DNA from: Variovorax ginsengisoli
Lineage (GTDB): Bacteria; Pseudomonadota; Gammaproteobacteria; Burkholderiales; Burkholderiaceae_C
Length of the DNA: 64,000 nt
Direction: 5' to 3'
NCBI RefSeq assembly: GCF_030486595.1
Contig: NZ_JAUJZH010000012.1
Coordinates: 62,001-126,000, forward strand
The stretch's first letter is position 1; the number at the start of each line of letters is the position of its first letter. Position numbers and translations under genes: made by a program. The notes below the pieces were generated by a model. The model made no database searches, was not told the DNA's origin, and saw only the letters and a program-made list of their open reading frames with translations. Of this stretch, positions 7,008 through 15,635 are shown one piece after another.

Positions 7008-10000
7008 CTACGCCAATGCCCGCAGCTCCCGCAACGCAACGGACAACATCGAGGCATCAGCCACCGGCACCGCACGCAGCTCGCCCATCAACTCTGCCGC
7101 GCGTTCGAGCGACCGGCCATTGGTGGCGCGCCATCCCTCGACGAGTACCGCCGGCGACTCGTCGTCGCCCTCGGCGAGCACCGCGCCAGTGATCGAACGC
7201 TGCAGGCTCGACAGGTCGTCGAGCATCGCGGCTTTCGCAAGCATTTGCCAGTGCTGGTCCCCGGGCAGCGCCGCGATGCGCTCGCGCAGCCACGGCATGC
7301 CGAGTCGGTTCGCGAGGTCGAAGTAGATCACCGCCACGAGTGCCACCGGCCGCCTGGCGCTGCCGGCGATCTCGGCGATGTCGAGCGTCGCATACAACGA
7401 GTCGAAAGTGACGACGCGCTCGGCCAGTTCGCGCGGCACGCCGGCGGCCACATAGTGCGAGACTGCGGTGTCGACGAGGGCCCGCTCGTCGGGGGCCAGC
7501 AGTTCAGTAAGCCGTGCCGACAGCGCCTCGACGTTCGGCGTGAAATGCGCGATGGTCGATTCCATGTCCTCGTTCAACCGCCGCGAGCGCAGGAACCACT
7601 TCGTGCCGCGTTCCAATTGCCGGCTGGTGTCGATCAACAGGCTCGACTGCACGGCGTCGTCAATGCGGTTGTCGAGCGCTTCGATGGACAGCCACAGCGG
7701 CACCATGCCGAAGATCTCGCGGCTCATCAGATAGGCACGCACGACCTCGAACGCACGGGCGCCAGTGGTCTCGACCAGGCGATGCACGAAGGTGCTGCCG
7801 ACCCGGTTGATGGCGCTGTTGGTGACGTGCGTGGCGATGATCTCGCGCCGCAGCGGATGCCTGGGCAAGTAGGCCGCGAACCTCTCGCTCAGCAGCTTCG
7901 GAAAGTAGCGCTCCAGCGCCGTCGCAACCCAGGGGTCGTCGGGCAGCGGCGAGGCCAGCAGTTCGTCGTAGAGCCAGATCTTGCTGTAGGCCAACAGGAC
8001 CGCGCGCTCGGGACTGGTCAGGCCCTGGCCTTGGGCACGGCGCTCGGCCAGTTTTTCGTCGGACGGCAGGTACTCGATCGCACGATTCAACCGTCCGGCC
8101 TTCTCGAGGTACTGCATGAACCGGGTTTGCGCATCGAGCAGTTGTGGCGCGATGCGCCCTGTGACCGACAGTACCTGCGTCTGGAAGATGTTGTCACGCA
8201 GCACCAGCGCAGCCACGTCGTCGGTCATCTCCGGCAGCAGCGCATTGCGTTGCTTCTCGGTGAGCTCGCCTTCGGTGATGGGCAGGCCGACCAGGATCTT
8301 GATGTTGACCTCGTGATCCGAAGTGTCCACGCCGGCGGAGTTGTCGATCGCGTCGGTGTTGATGCGCCCGCCCGCCTGCGCGAATTCGATCCGGCCCAAT
8401 TGCGTGCAGCCGAGGTTGCCGCCTTCGGCGAAGACCTTGCAGCGCAACTCCCCGCCGTTGACGCGCAGGGCGTCGTTGGCGCGGTCGCCCACCTGCGCGT
8501 GGCTCTCGTTCGCGGCCTTCACGTAAGTGCCGATGCCGCCGTTGTAGATCAGGTCGACCGGGGCCTTGAGGATGGCGTTGACCAGTTCGGTCGGCGTGAG
8601 CGCGTCGGCGGTGATGTCGAGCACCTGCTTCATCTGCGGCGTGACAGGGATCGACTTGGCGCTGCGCGCATGGATTCCGCCGCCCTCGGAGATCAGCGAC
8701 GCGTCGTAATCGGCCCACGATGATCGCGGCAGCTTGAACAGGCGCTGGCGCTCGGCAAAGCTCTTCGGCACATCGGGGGTCGGGTCGAGAAAGACGTGCC
8801 GATGGTCGAACGCCGCCACGAGCCGGATGTGCGGGGAAAGCAGCATGCCGTTGCCGAACACGTCGCCCGACATGTCGCCGATTCCGGCAACCGTGAATTC
8901 GGTTGTCTGCGTGTCGATGCCCATCTCGCGGAAGTGGCGCTTCACTGATTCCCAGGCCCCGCGTGCCGTGATGCCCATGACCTTGTGGTCGTAGCCCACC
9001 GAGCCGCCGGAAGCAAAGGCGTCGCCGAGCCAGAAGCCGTATTCCTTGCTGACGCCGTTGGCGTAGTCGCTGAAGGTGGCCGTGCCCTTGTCGGCCGCAA
9101 CCACGAGGTAGGGGTCGTCATCGTCGTGGCGCCTGACCTGCGTCGGCGGCACGATCGTGTCGCCGACGCGGTTGTCGGTGATGTCGAGCAGGCCGCGCAG
9201 GTAGTCCTGGTAGCAGGCCACGCCTTCGCGCAGGTACGCATCGCGGTCGCTCGCCGCGGGTGCGCGCTTGAGCACGAAGCCACCCTTGGAGCCCACTGGC
9301 ACGATCACGGTGTTCTTGACCATCTGCGCCTTCACGAGGCCCAGCACTTCGGTGCGGAAGTCTTCCGGCCGGTCCGACCAGCGCAGCCCTCCGCGCGCGA
9401 CCCGGCCGCCGCGCAGGTGCACGCCCTCGAAGCGGGTCGAGTAGACGAAGATCTCGAACATCGGCTTGGGCGCCGGCAAATCGGGCACCTTCGAGGAATC
9501 GAACTTGAACGACAGGAAATCGCGCTGGCCGCCTGCCGCATCGCGACGCCAGTAGTTGGTGCGCGTGGTGGCGAGGATCAGCGCGAGGTATTGCCGCAGC
9601 ACCCGGTCCTCAGACAGGTTGGCCACGTTCTCGAGCGCGGCTTCGATCTCGCGCACCTTCTCGCCCGCCAGCGTGTCGGCGCCGGCCGCCTGTGCTGGAT
9701 CGAAGCGCAGCTTGAACAGTTCGACCAGCGCGCGCGCAACGGGAGCGTTCGCCGACAGCGTGCTCTCGATGAACGACTGCGACAGCGCGAAGCCGATCTG
9801 CCGCATGTACTTCGCGTAGGCGCGAAGCACCACGATCTCGTGCGCGGGCAGGCGCGCTGCGAGAACCAGGCGGTTGAAGTCGTCGTTCTCGACCTTGCCG
9901 CCGAGCACGGCGGCGAATGCGTCTTCGAACACCGGCCGCAGCGCGTCGACCTCGATCTCGGCATCGCCCAGCGCACTGCGCAGGCCGAAATCGTGGACCC

Positions 10001-11834
10001 AGATCGCCGATGCACCCTGCGGTGTGAGCCGGTGCGGATGTTCGTCCAGCACGCTCATGCCCAGGTGTTCGAGCATCGGCAGGCTGGTCGACAGGATGAG
10101 CGGTTCGCCGCGCCGCAGCACCTTGAAGCGCAGGGTGCCCGGCGCCGCTTCGAGCGGCCGATAGAGATTCATGCCGATCGGCTGCGCGTCGCTCAGCCGT
10201 TCCATCAGTCCGATGTCGTGCACGGCGGTGCGCGCCGCGAACTCGTCGCGGTAGCCGGCCGGGAAGGCGCCGGCGAACTGGCGCAGCAGTTCGTTGCCGC
10301 GCGCTTCGCCGGTCGTCTCGATCAGCGCCGACTTCAGGTCGTCGTCCCAGCGGCGGGCGGCGGCGATCAGGCGCTGCTCGACCTCGCGCACGTCGAAGGG
10401 CGGGATATGTCCGGGCCGGGTTCGCACGGTGATCTGGATCAAGGCCAGGACCGACTCCGACAGGTGCACATTGAACTCGGAACTGGTGCCGTTGAAGGCC
10501 TGCACCAGGATCGCCTGCCATTTCTCGCGCAGCTCGGTCGTGTAGTTCTCGCGCGGTGCGTAGATCATGCACGCCACGAAGCGCTCGAACGGGTCGCGCC
10601 GCACGAACAGGCGAAAGCGCTGGCGCTCGCCCAGGTGGAGGATGCCCATGGACGTGGACAGCAGTTGGTCCGCGCTGGTCTGGAACAGCTCGTCGCGCGG
10701 ATAGGTCTCGAGGATGTTGACAAGCGCCTTGCCCGAGTGGCTGCCGCTCGCGAGGCCGGCGCGCAAGACCACGTCAGCCACCTTGCGCCGCAGCAGTGGA
10801 ATGTCGGCCGGGCTGGCGCTGTAGGCCGTGGAAGTGAACAGGCCGAGGAAACGGTCTTCGCCGCAGACCAGGCCTTCGGCATCGAAGCGCTTGACTGCGA
10901 TGTAGTCAAGGTAGCCGGGCCGGTGCACGGTGGAGCGCGAGGTGGACTTGGTGACCACCAGCAACTCGGGCCGGCGTGCGTAGGCGCGGACCTCCGGTGG
11001 CAGCGCCGCGAAGGCGGCGGTCGGGTCCTTGATCACCTCGCGCAGGATGCCGAGGCTCGAATCCGGCACCACCTTGAGCGCGTCTTCGCCGTCGATCTTG
11101 ACCAGTTCGTGGCTGCGGTGCCCGAGGAACGTGAAGTGATCGTCAGCCAGCCAGCGCAGGAAGGCCTGGCCTTCGGCGAGTTCCTGCGGCGGGATCGGCG
11201 GGGCGCGCTCGTCGAGGCCCTGGACGATGCCCAGCACGCGCTCCTTCATCGTCTTCCAGTCGGCCACGGCCAGCCGCACGTCGCCGAGCACTCGCGTCAG
11301 GTCGGCAGCGAGCGCCTCGAGCCGGCCCGCGTCGGCCACGCGGTCCACCTCGACATGGATGAACGACTCGCGCCGCGCATCGGGCGAAGGCGCTCCTGTC
11401 GCCAGCCCCTGGAGCGTGCCGTTGCTGTCGCGGGTCACCGCGACCAGCGGGTGGATGATCAGGTGCAGGGTCAGCCCGTGGCGGTTGACTTCCATCGTCA
11501 CCGAATCGACGAGGAACGGCATGTCGTCGTTGACGATCTCGATGATCGTGTGCGTCGACTGCCAGCCGTGCTCCGCGATCGTCGGGTTGAAGACGTGCAA
11601 CCTGGCGCGCCCCGGCTCGCGCTTTCGCGCGAAGCTCCAATGCGAGAGCGCGGCGCCATACAGGTCGGCGATCTGGCGGTCGGCCAGGTCTTCGGGGTCC
11701 ACCTGGCCAAAGTACTGCCGAACGAACGCTGCGAGCAGATCCGCCTGGTCCGTGTTGACCTTGGCGCGAATCAGGCCAACGACCTCGTCCACGCGCTCGC
11801 TTTGGCGTCCAGCCTCGGTTGCATCGGTTTCCAT
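7008..11834 (-). CDS. gdhB: NAD-specific glutamate dehydrogenase, large (about 180 kDa) type
   Basis: A 1608-residue protein matching the large NAD-dependent glutamate dehydrogenases (Pseudomonas GdhB type, about 1600 residues), which deaminate glutamate to 2-oxoglutarate in the cytoplasm. ATG 11834 is chosen because it has a perfect AGGAGG site six bases upstream; the frame stays open far upstream but that part is unrelated. Landmarks are the N-terminal ACT-like regions (MPFLVDSVTMEVNRHGL), the substrate-binding core GGLRWSDRPEDFRTEVLGLV with KAQMVKNTVIVPVGSKGGF about halfway, then AGIGDMSGDVFGNGML and KVFAEGGNLGCTQLGRIEFA in the NAD domain. It is monocistronic here. It is an ordinary housekeeping or amino-acid catabolic gene. 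Confidence 0.96.
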   Translation of the reverse strand: METDATEAGRQSERVDEVVGLIRAKVNTDQADLLAAFVRQYFGQVDPEDLADRQIADLYGAALSHWSFARKREPGRARLHVFNPTIAEHGWQSTHTIIEIVNDDMPFLVDSVTMEVNRHGLTLHLIIHPLVAVTRDSNGTLQGLATGAPSPDARRESFIHVEVDRVADAGRLEALAADLTRVLGDVRLAVADWKTMKERVLGIVQGLDERAPPIPPQELAEGQAFLRWLADDHFTFLGHRSHELVKIDGEDALKVVPDSSLGILREVIKDPTAAFAALPPEVRAYARRPELLVVTKSTSRSTVHRPGYLDYIAVKRFDAEGLVCGEDRFLGLFTSTAYSASPADIPLLRRKVADVVLRAGLASGSHSGKALVNILETYPRDELFQTSADQLLSTSMGILHLGERQRFRLFVRRDPFERFVACMIYAPRENYTTELREKWQAILVQAFNGTSSEFNVHLSESVLALIQITVRTRPGHIPPFDVREVEQRLIAAARRWDDDLKSALIETTGEARGNELLRQFAGAFPAGYRDEFAARTAVHDIGLMERLSDAQPIGMNLYRPLEAAPGTLRFKVLRRGEPLILSTSLPMLEHLGMSVLDEHPHRLTPQGASAIWVHDFGLRSALGDAEIEVDALRPVFEDAFAAVLGGKVENDDFNRLVLAARLPAHEIVVLRAYAKYMRQIGFALSQSFIESTLSANAPVARALVELFKLRFDPAQAAGADTLAGEKVREIEAALENVANLSEDRVLRQYLALILATTRTNYWRRDAAGGQRDFLSFKFDSSKVPDLPAPKPMFEIFVYSTRFEGVHLRGGRVARGGLRWSDRPEDFRTEVLGLVKAQMVKNTVIVPVGSKGGFVLKRAPAASDRDAYLREGVACYQDYLRGLLDITDNRVGDTIVPPTQVRRHDDDDPYLVVAADKGTATFSDYANGVSKEYGFWLGDAFASGGSVGYDHKVMGITARGAWESVKRHFREMGIDTQTTEFTVAGIGDMSGDVFGNGMLLSPHIRLVAAFDHRHVFLDPTPDVPKSFAERQRLFKLPRSSWADYDASLISEGGGIHARSAKSIPVTPQMKQVLDITADALTPTELVNAILKAPVDLIYNGGIGTYVKAANESHAQVGDRANDALRVNGGELRCKVFAEGGNLGCTQLGRIEFAQAGGRINTDAIDNSAGVDTSDHEVNIKILVGLPITEGELTEKQRNALLPEMTDDVAALVLRDNIFQTQVLSVTGRIAPQLLDAQTRFMQYLEKAGRLNRAIEYLPSDEKLAERRAQGQGLTSPERAVLLAYSKIWLYDELLASPLPDDPWVATALERYFPKLLSERFAAYLPRHPLRREIIATHVTNSAINRVGSTFVHRLVETTGARAFEVVRAYLMSREIFGMVPLWLSIEALDNRIDDAVQSSLLIDTSRQLERGTKWFLRSRRLNEDMESTIAHFTPNVEALSARLTELLAPDERALVDTAVSHYVAAGVPRELAERVVTFDSLYATLDIAEIAGSARRPVALVAVIYFDLANRLGMPWLRERIAALPGDQHWQMLAKAAMLDDLSSLQRSITGAVLAEGDDESPAVLVEGWRATNGRSLERAAELMGELRAVPVADASMLSVALRELRALA

Positions 11835-12185
11835 GCTTGCCTCCTGATCGGTGTGTGTCCAGCCACTGTGGAAGCGACTGGGCGGAAAAGCAAGGGACTC
11901 CTGCAGCGGACGGCGAAGGCGTTCCTGCCCGGGCGAAGACCGCCTGACCTGGATTCGCCTTCGCCCAAGCGACGAATTCGCGAAGTCGGACCCCGCCCGC
12001 AGTCCAGCTTGCAAGGAGAGGGACTGCTGAAATTCGCCAAGGCGCCAGTGCCGTGGTCGGTGTACGTCGTCCCCCTGCTGAAGGCCGCGGTGGGCTCGAC
12101 CGGGGCTGTGCACTCGGCGTCTACCGGGACCTGGGACTCCTCGTCGCCGGCTTGTTGGCGCTTCTGCTGTGCTTCGTCTCAAGCT
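11835..12185. other. non-coding leader of the glutamate dehydrogenase gene
   Basis: No convincing gene in this 350-base stretch. It holds a perfect 10-bp inverted repeat (GGCGAAGGCG at 11912-11921, CGCCTTCGCC at 11956-11965) separated by 34 bases, and next to the start the AGGAGG ribosome-binding site of the dehydrogenase. The repeat could form a hairpin in the leader RNA. Confidence 0.5.
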
Positions 12186-12409
12186 CTTGCCAGCAGCGCT
12201 CCAGCGATTGCGTGCCTCGGAGCCCACCGGCATCGCACTGATGAAGCCTGCATGGTTGTAGTAGCGCACCGCCATGACCGATGACAGGAGCGAGGTGAAC
12301 AGCAGCGACATGAGAACGAATTCCAGCGCGAGTCGCACAGTGCCGAGCCCTTCTGCGCCGAGACGGCGGCGAGCCATTCCTCGCGCAGCGCCGCGAGCCA
12401 GGTCGCCAT
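12186..12409 (-). pseudogene. DUF599 membrane protein, decayed fragment
   Basis: Two pieces in different minus-strand frames add up to part of a DUF599 protein. The first (12409 to about 12344) reads MATWLAALREEWLAAVSAQK. The second (about 12335 to 12186) reads RLALEFVLMSLLFTSLLSSV, then MAVRYYNHAGFISAMPVGSE and ARNRW, the signature region of the family. Intact members are well over 200 residues with several membrane helices; here the middle, the end and the continuous frame are missing. This explains most of the gap between the dehydrogenase and the sulfur transport genes. Confidence 0.6.
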
Positions 12410-12427
12410 GTTCGTGATGGACTGACC

Positions 12428-12865
12428 TCAGGCGACACGCGGAACCGGCCCACGCTTGCGGTGCTCGAAGAGCTCGAAGACACCCATCCCCACCAGCATC
12501 GCGGCCACGAAGACAAACGCCTTGACTTCGCCCATTCCGAGGGAGACGAGCGCCGGACCGGGGCAGAAGCCGGCGACGCCCCACCCAATGCCGAAGAGGG
12601 TGCTGCCGAGCACCAGGCGGCGGTCGATGTGGCGGGCCGAAGGCAGCCGCATCTCTGCGCCGAGGAAGGACACCGTACGTCGTCTGGCCACCATGAACGC
12701 GACCATGCCGACGGCGATGGCGCCCGCCATGACGAAGGCCAGGGAGGGGTCCCAGTGACCGGCGAGGTCCAGGAAGCCGAGCACCTTGGCCGGATTGGCC
12801 ATGCCGGACACGATGAGGCCGAGGCCGAAGACCAGGCCGGCGAGAAGCGAAGCGAAAGCAATCAC
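12428..12865 (-). CDS. YeeE/YedE family half-transporter (DUF6691)
   Basis: A 145-residue integral membrane protein, about four helices, of the DUF6691 branch of YeeE/YedE. GTG 12865 is the start, with AGGAG six bases upstream. Motifs are GLGLIVSGMANPAKVLGFLD near the N terminus and GVAGFCPGPALVSLG, whose cysteine corresponds to the conserved conduction cysteine of thiosulfate channels (TsuA/YeeE). It follows another YeeE half gene by 10 bp and a BigR-like repressor gene before that. Together the halves probably import thiosulfate or another sulfur species for the persulfide-handling module. Substrate is inferred. Confidence 0.85.
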   Translation of the reverse strand: MIAFASLLAGLVFGLGLIVSGMANPAKVLGFLDLAGHWDPSLAFVMAGAIAVGMVAFMVARRRTVSFLGAEMRLPSARHIDRRLVLGSTLFGIGWGVAGFCPGPALVSLGMGEVKAFVFVAAMLVGMGVFELFEHRKRGPVPRVA

Positions 12866-12875
12866 GAAGGACTCC

Positions 12876-13313
12876 TTAGATACCGAGCAGATGACGCGTC
12901 ACGAACACCGTTACGAAGCCGGCGCCCATGAAGGCGGCCGTGGCGACGAGCGAGCGGGGCGACAGGCGGGAGAGACCGCAGACACCGTGGCCGCTGGTGC
13001 AGCCCGAGCCATAGCGCGTGCCGATGCCCACGAGCAGCCCCGCCAGAATCAGCGCGCCATAGCCGGCGTCAATCTGTGGCTTGGGCAGCGCCGCGAACAG
13101 CAGGTAGACCAGCGGCGCCCCGACCAGTCCCAGGACGAAGGCAATGCGCCAGGCGCTGTCGCCTTTGACAGGCCTGAGCAGACCGCCGAGCACCCCGCTG
13201 ATGCCGGCGATGCGGCCGTTGAGCAGCGCGAACATCGCCGCGGCGATGCCGATGAGCACGCCGCCGGCCAGTGCGGTAAGCGGCGTGAAGTGGTTCCAGT
13301 CGATGGACATCAT
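12876..13313 (-). CDS. YeeE/YedE family half-transporter, N-terminal type
   Basis: A 145-residue membrane protein, the partner half of the YeeE/YedE transporter. ATG 13313 overlaps the stop of the upstream repressor gene (ATGA), with an AAGGA-type site before it. The conserved motif [20 protein letters not shown] near residue 100 carries two cysteines, as in thiosulfate-transporting YeeE. The protein begins [20 protein letters not shown], typical of this half. The order repressor, YeeE half, DUF6691 half with divergent MBL hydrolase is the known bigR-type arrangement for sulfide and persulfide detoxification. Confidence 0.87.
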   Translation of the reverse strand: MMSIDWNHFTPLTALAGGVLIGIAAAMFALLNGRIAGISGVLGGLLRPVKGDSAWRIAFVLGLVGAPLVYLLFAALPKPQIDAGYGALILAGLLVGIGTRYGSGCTSGHGVCGLSRLSPRSLVATAAFMGAGFVTVFVTRHLLGI

Positions 13314-13633
13314 TCTTCCTTTGGACAGTAGAGGCGGTAGAGAAGCTCGAGGATTTCGAGCGTCGACGGGTCGGCCACGCTATAGAAGATGCTCTTGCCT
13401 TCGCGGCGCGTATGGACGGCCCCTTCGTTGCGGAGAACACCGAGCTGCTGCGACAGGGTCGGTTGGTGGATGCCCAGCGTCTGCTCGAGGTCGCTGACGC
13501 ACATTTCGCCTTGGGAGAGCTGGCACAGCAGGAGCAGGCGGTCCTCGTTGGCGAGCACCTTGAGGGCGCCGACCGCCTTGCCGGCGGCGCTGCGTAGGGC
13601 CTCGGGGTCAATGACAGGAGAAGGGTGCTTCAT
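13310..13633 (-). CDS. bigR: BigR/SqrR-type persulfide-responsive ArsR repressor
   Basis: A 107-residue ArsR-family winged-helix protein. ATG 13633 (MKHPSPVIDPEALRSA) gives the usual length. The DNA-binding helix is HQPTLSQQLGVLRNEGAV, nearly the same as in BigR. The two cysteines that form a tetrasulfide or disulfide in BigR are both present: LLLLCQLSQGE (about residue 37) and LYRLYC near the C terminus; a third lies in GEMCVSD. In the characterised homologues, oxidation by persulfide releases the operator. It is transcribed away from the MBL hydrolase gene across an 88-bp gap with an AT-rich palindrome and overlaps the downstream transporter gene. Confidence 0.88.
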   Translation of the reverse strand: MKHPSPVIDPEALRSAAGKAVGALKVLANEDRLLLLCQLSQGEMCVSDLEQTLGIHQPTLSQQLGVLRNEGAVHTRREGKSIFYSVADPSTLEILELLYRLYCPKEE

Positions 13634-13649
13634 AGGTGCGGATTTCAGT

Positions 13650-13695
13650 ATCGATTGACATATTATGTAGAAAAATATAATATGCGTCAATCGAT
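13650..13695. promoter_or_regulatory. palindromic operator between bigR and the MBL hydrolase gene
   Basis: ATCGATTGAC at 13650-13659 pairs perfectly with GTCAATCGAT at 13686-13695. Inside it an AT-rich pair (ATATTAT 13660-13666, ATAATAT 13677-13683) is offset by one base. The core is very AT-rich in a GC-rich background. Characterised BigR sites are likewise AT-rich dyads in this intergenic position, so this is the likely control point for both transcripts. Confidence 0.75.
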
Positions 13696-13721
13696 TGAAA
13701 TTGGCACTGACGGAGGACTCC

Positions 13722-14600
13722 ATGACGACCCGCACGACGACCCAAGGCTTTTTCGATCCCAACACATGGACAGTCTCGTACGTCGTCTGGGACCATGCGA
13801 CGGAGCGGGCCGCGGTCATCGACCCGGTGCTCGACTACGATTTCAAGTCGGGGCACACGGGCACTGCGTCGGCCGACCGGGTGCTGGCCTATGTCCGGGA
13901 CAAGGGCTTGCAGGTCGACTGGATTCTGGAGACCCACGCGCACGCCGACCACCTGTCCGGCGCACGCCACGTCCAGGCGCAGGTCGGTGGACTCATCGGC
14001 ATCGGGGAGAACATCCGTACCGTACAGGCGACGTTCAAGAAGCTCTTCAATCTCGAGCGCAGCTTCCTGCCCGACGGGAGCCAGTTCGACCACCTCTTCA
14101 AGGACGGCGAGGTCTTCAGGATTGGCGAGGTCGAGGCCACCGCGTTGTTGGTGCCGGGACACACGCCGGCCGACATGGCTTATCTGATGGACGGCTCCGT
14201 CTTTGTCGGCGACACGCTCTTCATGCCCGACGTCGGCAGTGCACGCGCGGACTTTCCTGGCGGCGACGCACACCAGCTCTACGCCTCGATGCGCAGACTG
14301 CTGGCCCTGCCGCCCGACACCACGATGTACGTCTGCCACGACTATCCGCCTGCATCCCGGCAGCCCCGGTGGCAGACCACCGTCGCCGAGCAGCGAGCCC
14401 ACAACATCCACGTCCGCGACGGCATCAGCGAGGATGCCTTCGTCGCCATGCGTACGGCGCGCGATTCAACCCTCGAGGTACCGACGCTCATTCTGCCGTC
14501 GATTCAGGTCAACGTGCGGGGCGGGCAGTTGCCGCCCCCTGACAACAACGGGGTCGCGTACCTACGCATTCCGTTGAATGCGCTCCCTGTTCATCCATAG
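13722..14600 (+). CDS. blh: MBL-fold hydrolase, Blh/persulfide dioxygenase-like
   Basis: A 292-residue metallo-beta-lactamase-fold protein. ATG 13722 follows GGAGGA. Motifs are THAHADHLSGARHVQ (HxHxDH), VPGHTPADMAYLM, FVGDTLFMPDVG and a later VCHDYPP, giving the metal ligands. The length and the bigR neighbour fit Blh-type enzymes, which act with rhodanese or alone as glutathione persulfide dioxygenase (ETHE1-like) in hydrogen sulfide detoxification. It is divergent from bigR and shares its palindrome. There is no fused rhodanese domain at the C terminus. Cytoplasmic. Confidence 0.86.
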   Translation: MTTRTTTQGFFDPNTWTVSYVVWDHATERAAVIDPVLDYDFKSGHTGTASADRVLAYVRDKGLQVDWILETHAHADHLSGARHVQAQVGGLIGIGENIRTVQATFKKLFNLERSFLPDGSQFDHLFKDGEVFRIGEVEATALLVPGHTPADMAYLMDGSVFVGDTLFMPDVGSARADFPGGDAHQLYASMRRLLALPPDTTMYVCHDYPPASRQPRWQTTVAEQRAHNIHVRDGISEDAFVAMRTARDSTLEVPTLILPSIQVNVRGGQLPPPDNNGVAYLRIPLNALPVHP

Positions 14601-14725
14601 CAACATCGCCGTCCTGGACAAGCAGTATCGAGGTGCACGCCTTGGGGGGGCGTCTCAGCAGTTCGTCCATTGCGTTGCAAACGGCAGCCGCAATAACCAA
14701 CCGCCACTTGACGCGTGCTCGAGGT

Positions 14726-15058
14726 CTAGTTGGCCGTCTCTATCCGTGTGACGGCCATCGCGCCGTTGATGCGGTCTGCTGAGAACCGGACCTTGTCGCC
14801 TTCCTTCAGGTTTTCGAGAATCTTTGGGTCCGGTGCCTTGAACACCATCGTCATCCCGGGCATGTCGAGATTGGCGATGGGTCCATGACGAAGCGTCACC
14901 TTGCCCGCTTCCTTGTCCACTCTTCGGACTTCGCCGTCAGTCATCGGGGCCGCCGCCGTTGCGGCTGCGCCTTGCGGTGTCGTGGAGGTGGCCTGCGCGT
15001 GGGCCACCGCGGCAATGGAAAGCGTGATCAGCGCCGCAAGCAGATTGGATCTGGTCAT
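14726..15058 (-). CDS. CusF-like periplasmic copper-binding protein
   Basis: A 110-residue protein with a signal peptide (MTRSNLLAALITLSIAAVAH, cleavage near AHA-QA) and one CusF-type small beta-barrel. ATG 15058 has an AAGGAG site. The copper-site segment is RHGPIANLDMPGMTMVFK, with the His and two Met residues arranged as in CusF, followed by LKEGDKVRFSADRI. It should carry Cu(I) or Ag(I) in the periplasm. It is the last gene of a leftward run of copper genes. A second CusF-like gene is at 22560-22907. Confidence 0.88.
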   Translation of the reverse strand: MTRSNLLAALITLSIAAVAHAQATSTTPQGAAATAAAPMTDGEVRRVDKEAGKVTLRHGPIANLDMPGMTMVFKAPDPKILENLKEGDKVRFSADRINGAMAVTRIETAN

Positions 15059-15102
15059 AGAGGTTCTCCTTGGATTGAGGTGTGATGGGTAGGCGCAGGC
15101 GC

Positions 15103-15603
15103 TCACTTGACCGTGACCTTGCCAACCATCCCTGCTTCGAAGTGGCCGGGGATAAGGCATGCGAACTGAAACTCGCCAGCCTTGGTGAACTGCCAGATGA
15201 TCTCCCCGTCGGTGCTTGGCTTGACGTGAGCCATATTCGCTTCCGAGTGCTCCATTTCGGGAAACTTTCGCATCAGCTCGGCATGTGCCTTGAGTTCCCG
15301 AGGAGTACCAAGAACCATCTCGTGCAGCACCTTCCCGTCGTTGTGAACCAGGAACTTGACGGTTTCACCTCGTTTGACGACGACGTCGGCCGGGGTGAAG
15401 CGCATGGTGTCGGCCATGCTCAGCTTGACGACGCGGGTGACCTTCGCCGGGTCGCCTTCCTGTCCGAAGGCCTTTGCTTCCACCTTCGCCGAGTCGTATT
15501 TCCGCGCGGCGGCGGCATGGTCCTCGTTGCCGTGTGCAAACGCCGCGGCCGTCGCAAACAAGAGAGTCGAGGCTGCGAGATGCAGAGCGAGTCTGGTTTT
15601 CAT
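15103..15603 (-). CDS. periplasmic cupredoxin-family protein
   Basis: A 166-residue exported cupredoxin (signal peptide MKTRLALHLAASTLLFATAA, cleaved after AFA). The blue-copper ligands are visible: His in KVLHEMVLG and the C-terminal Cys-His-Met set in FACLIPGHFEAGM. The TMRFTPADVVVKRGETVKF segment is typical of the copper-tolerance cupredoxins found beside multicopper oxidases. It lies between the multicopper oxidase gene and the CusF-like gene, in the same direction, and probably binds copper or passes electrons to the oxidase. Confidence 0.87.
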   Translation of the reverse strand: MKTRLALHLAASTLLFATAAAFAHGNEDHAAAARKYDSAKVEAKAFGQEGDPAKVTRVVKLSMADTMRFTPADVVVKRGETVKFLVHNDGKVLHEMVLGTPRELKAHAELMRKFPEMEHSEANMAHVKPSTDGEIIWQFTKAGEFQFACLIPGHFEAGMVGKVTVK

Positions 15604-15635
15604 GTCGAGTGCCTTCTAGATAGGTGGGTTCGAAG

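Noticed and set aside
8985-12284. Very long open frame antisense to the glutamate dehydrogenase gene
   Set aside because: It is the mirror of a GC-rich gene, is rich in Arg, Gly, Ala and Leu, and matches no family.
11835-12584. The glutamate dehydrogenase frame stays open 250 codons upstream of the chosen start
   Set aside because: The extension contains DUF599-like and unrelated stretches, while ATG 11834 has a perfect AGGAGG site and gives the family length.
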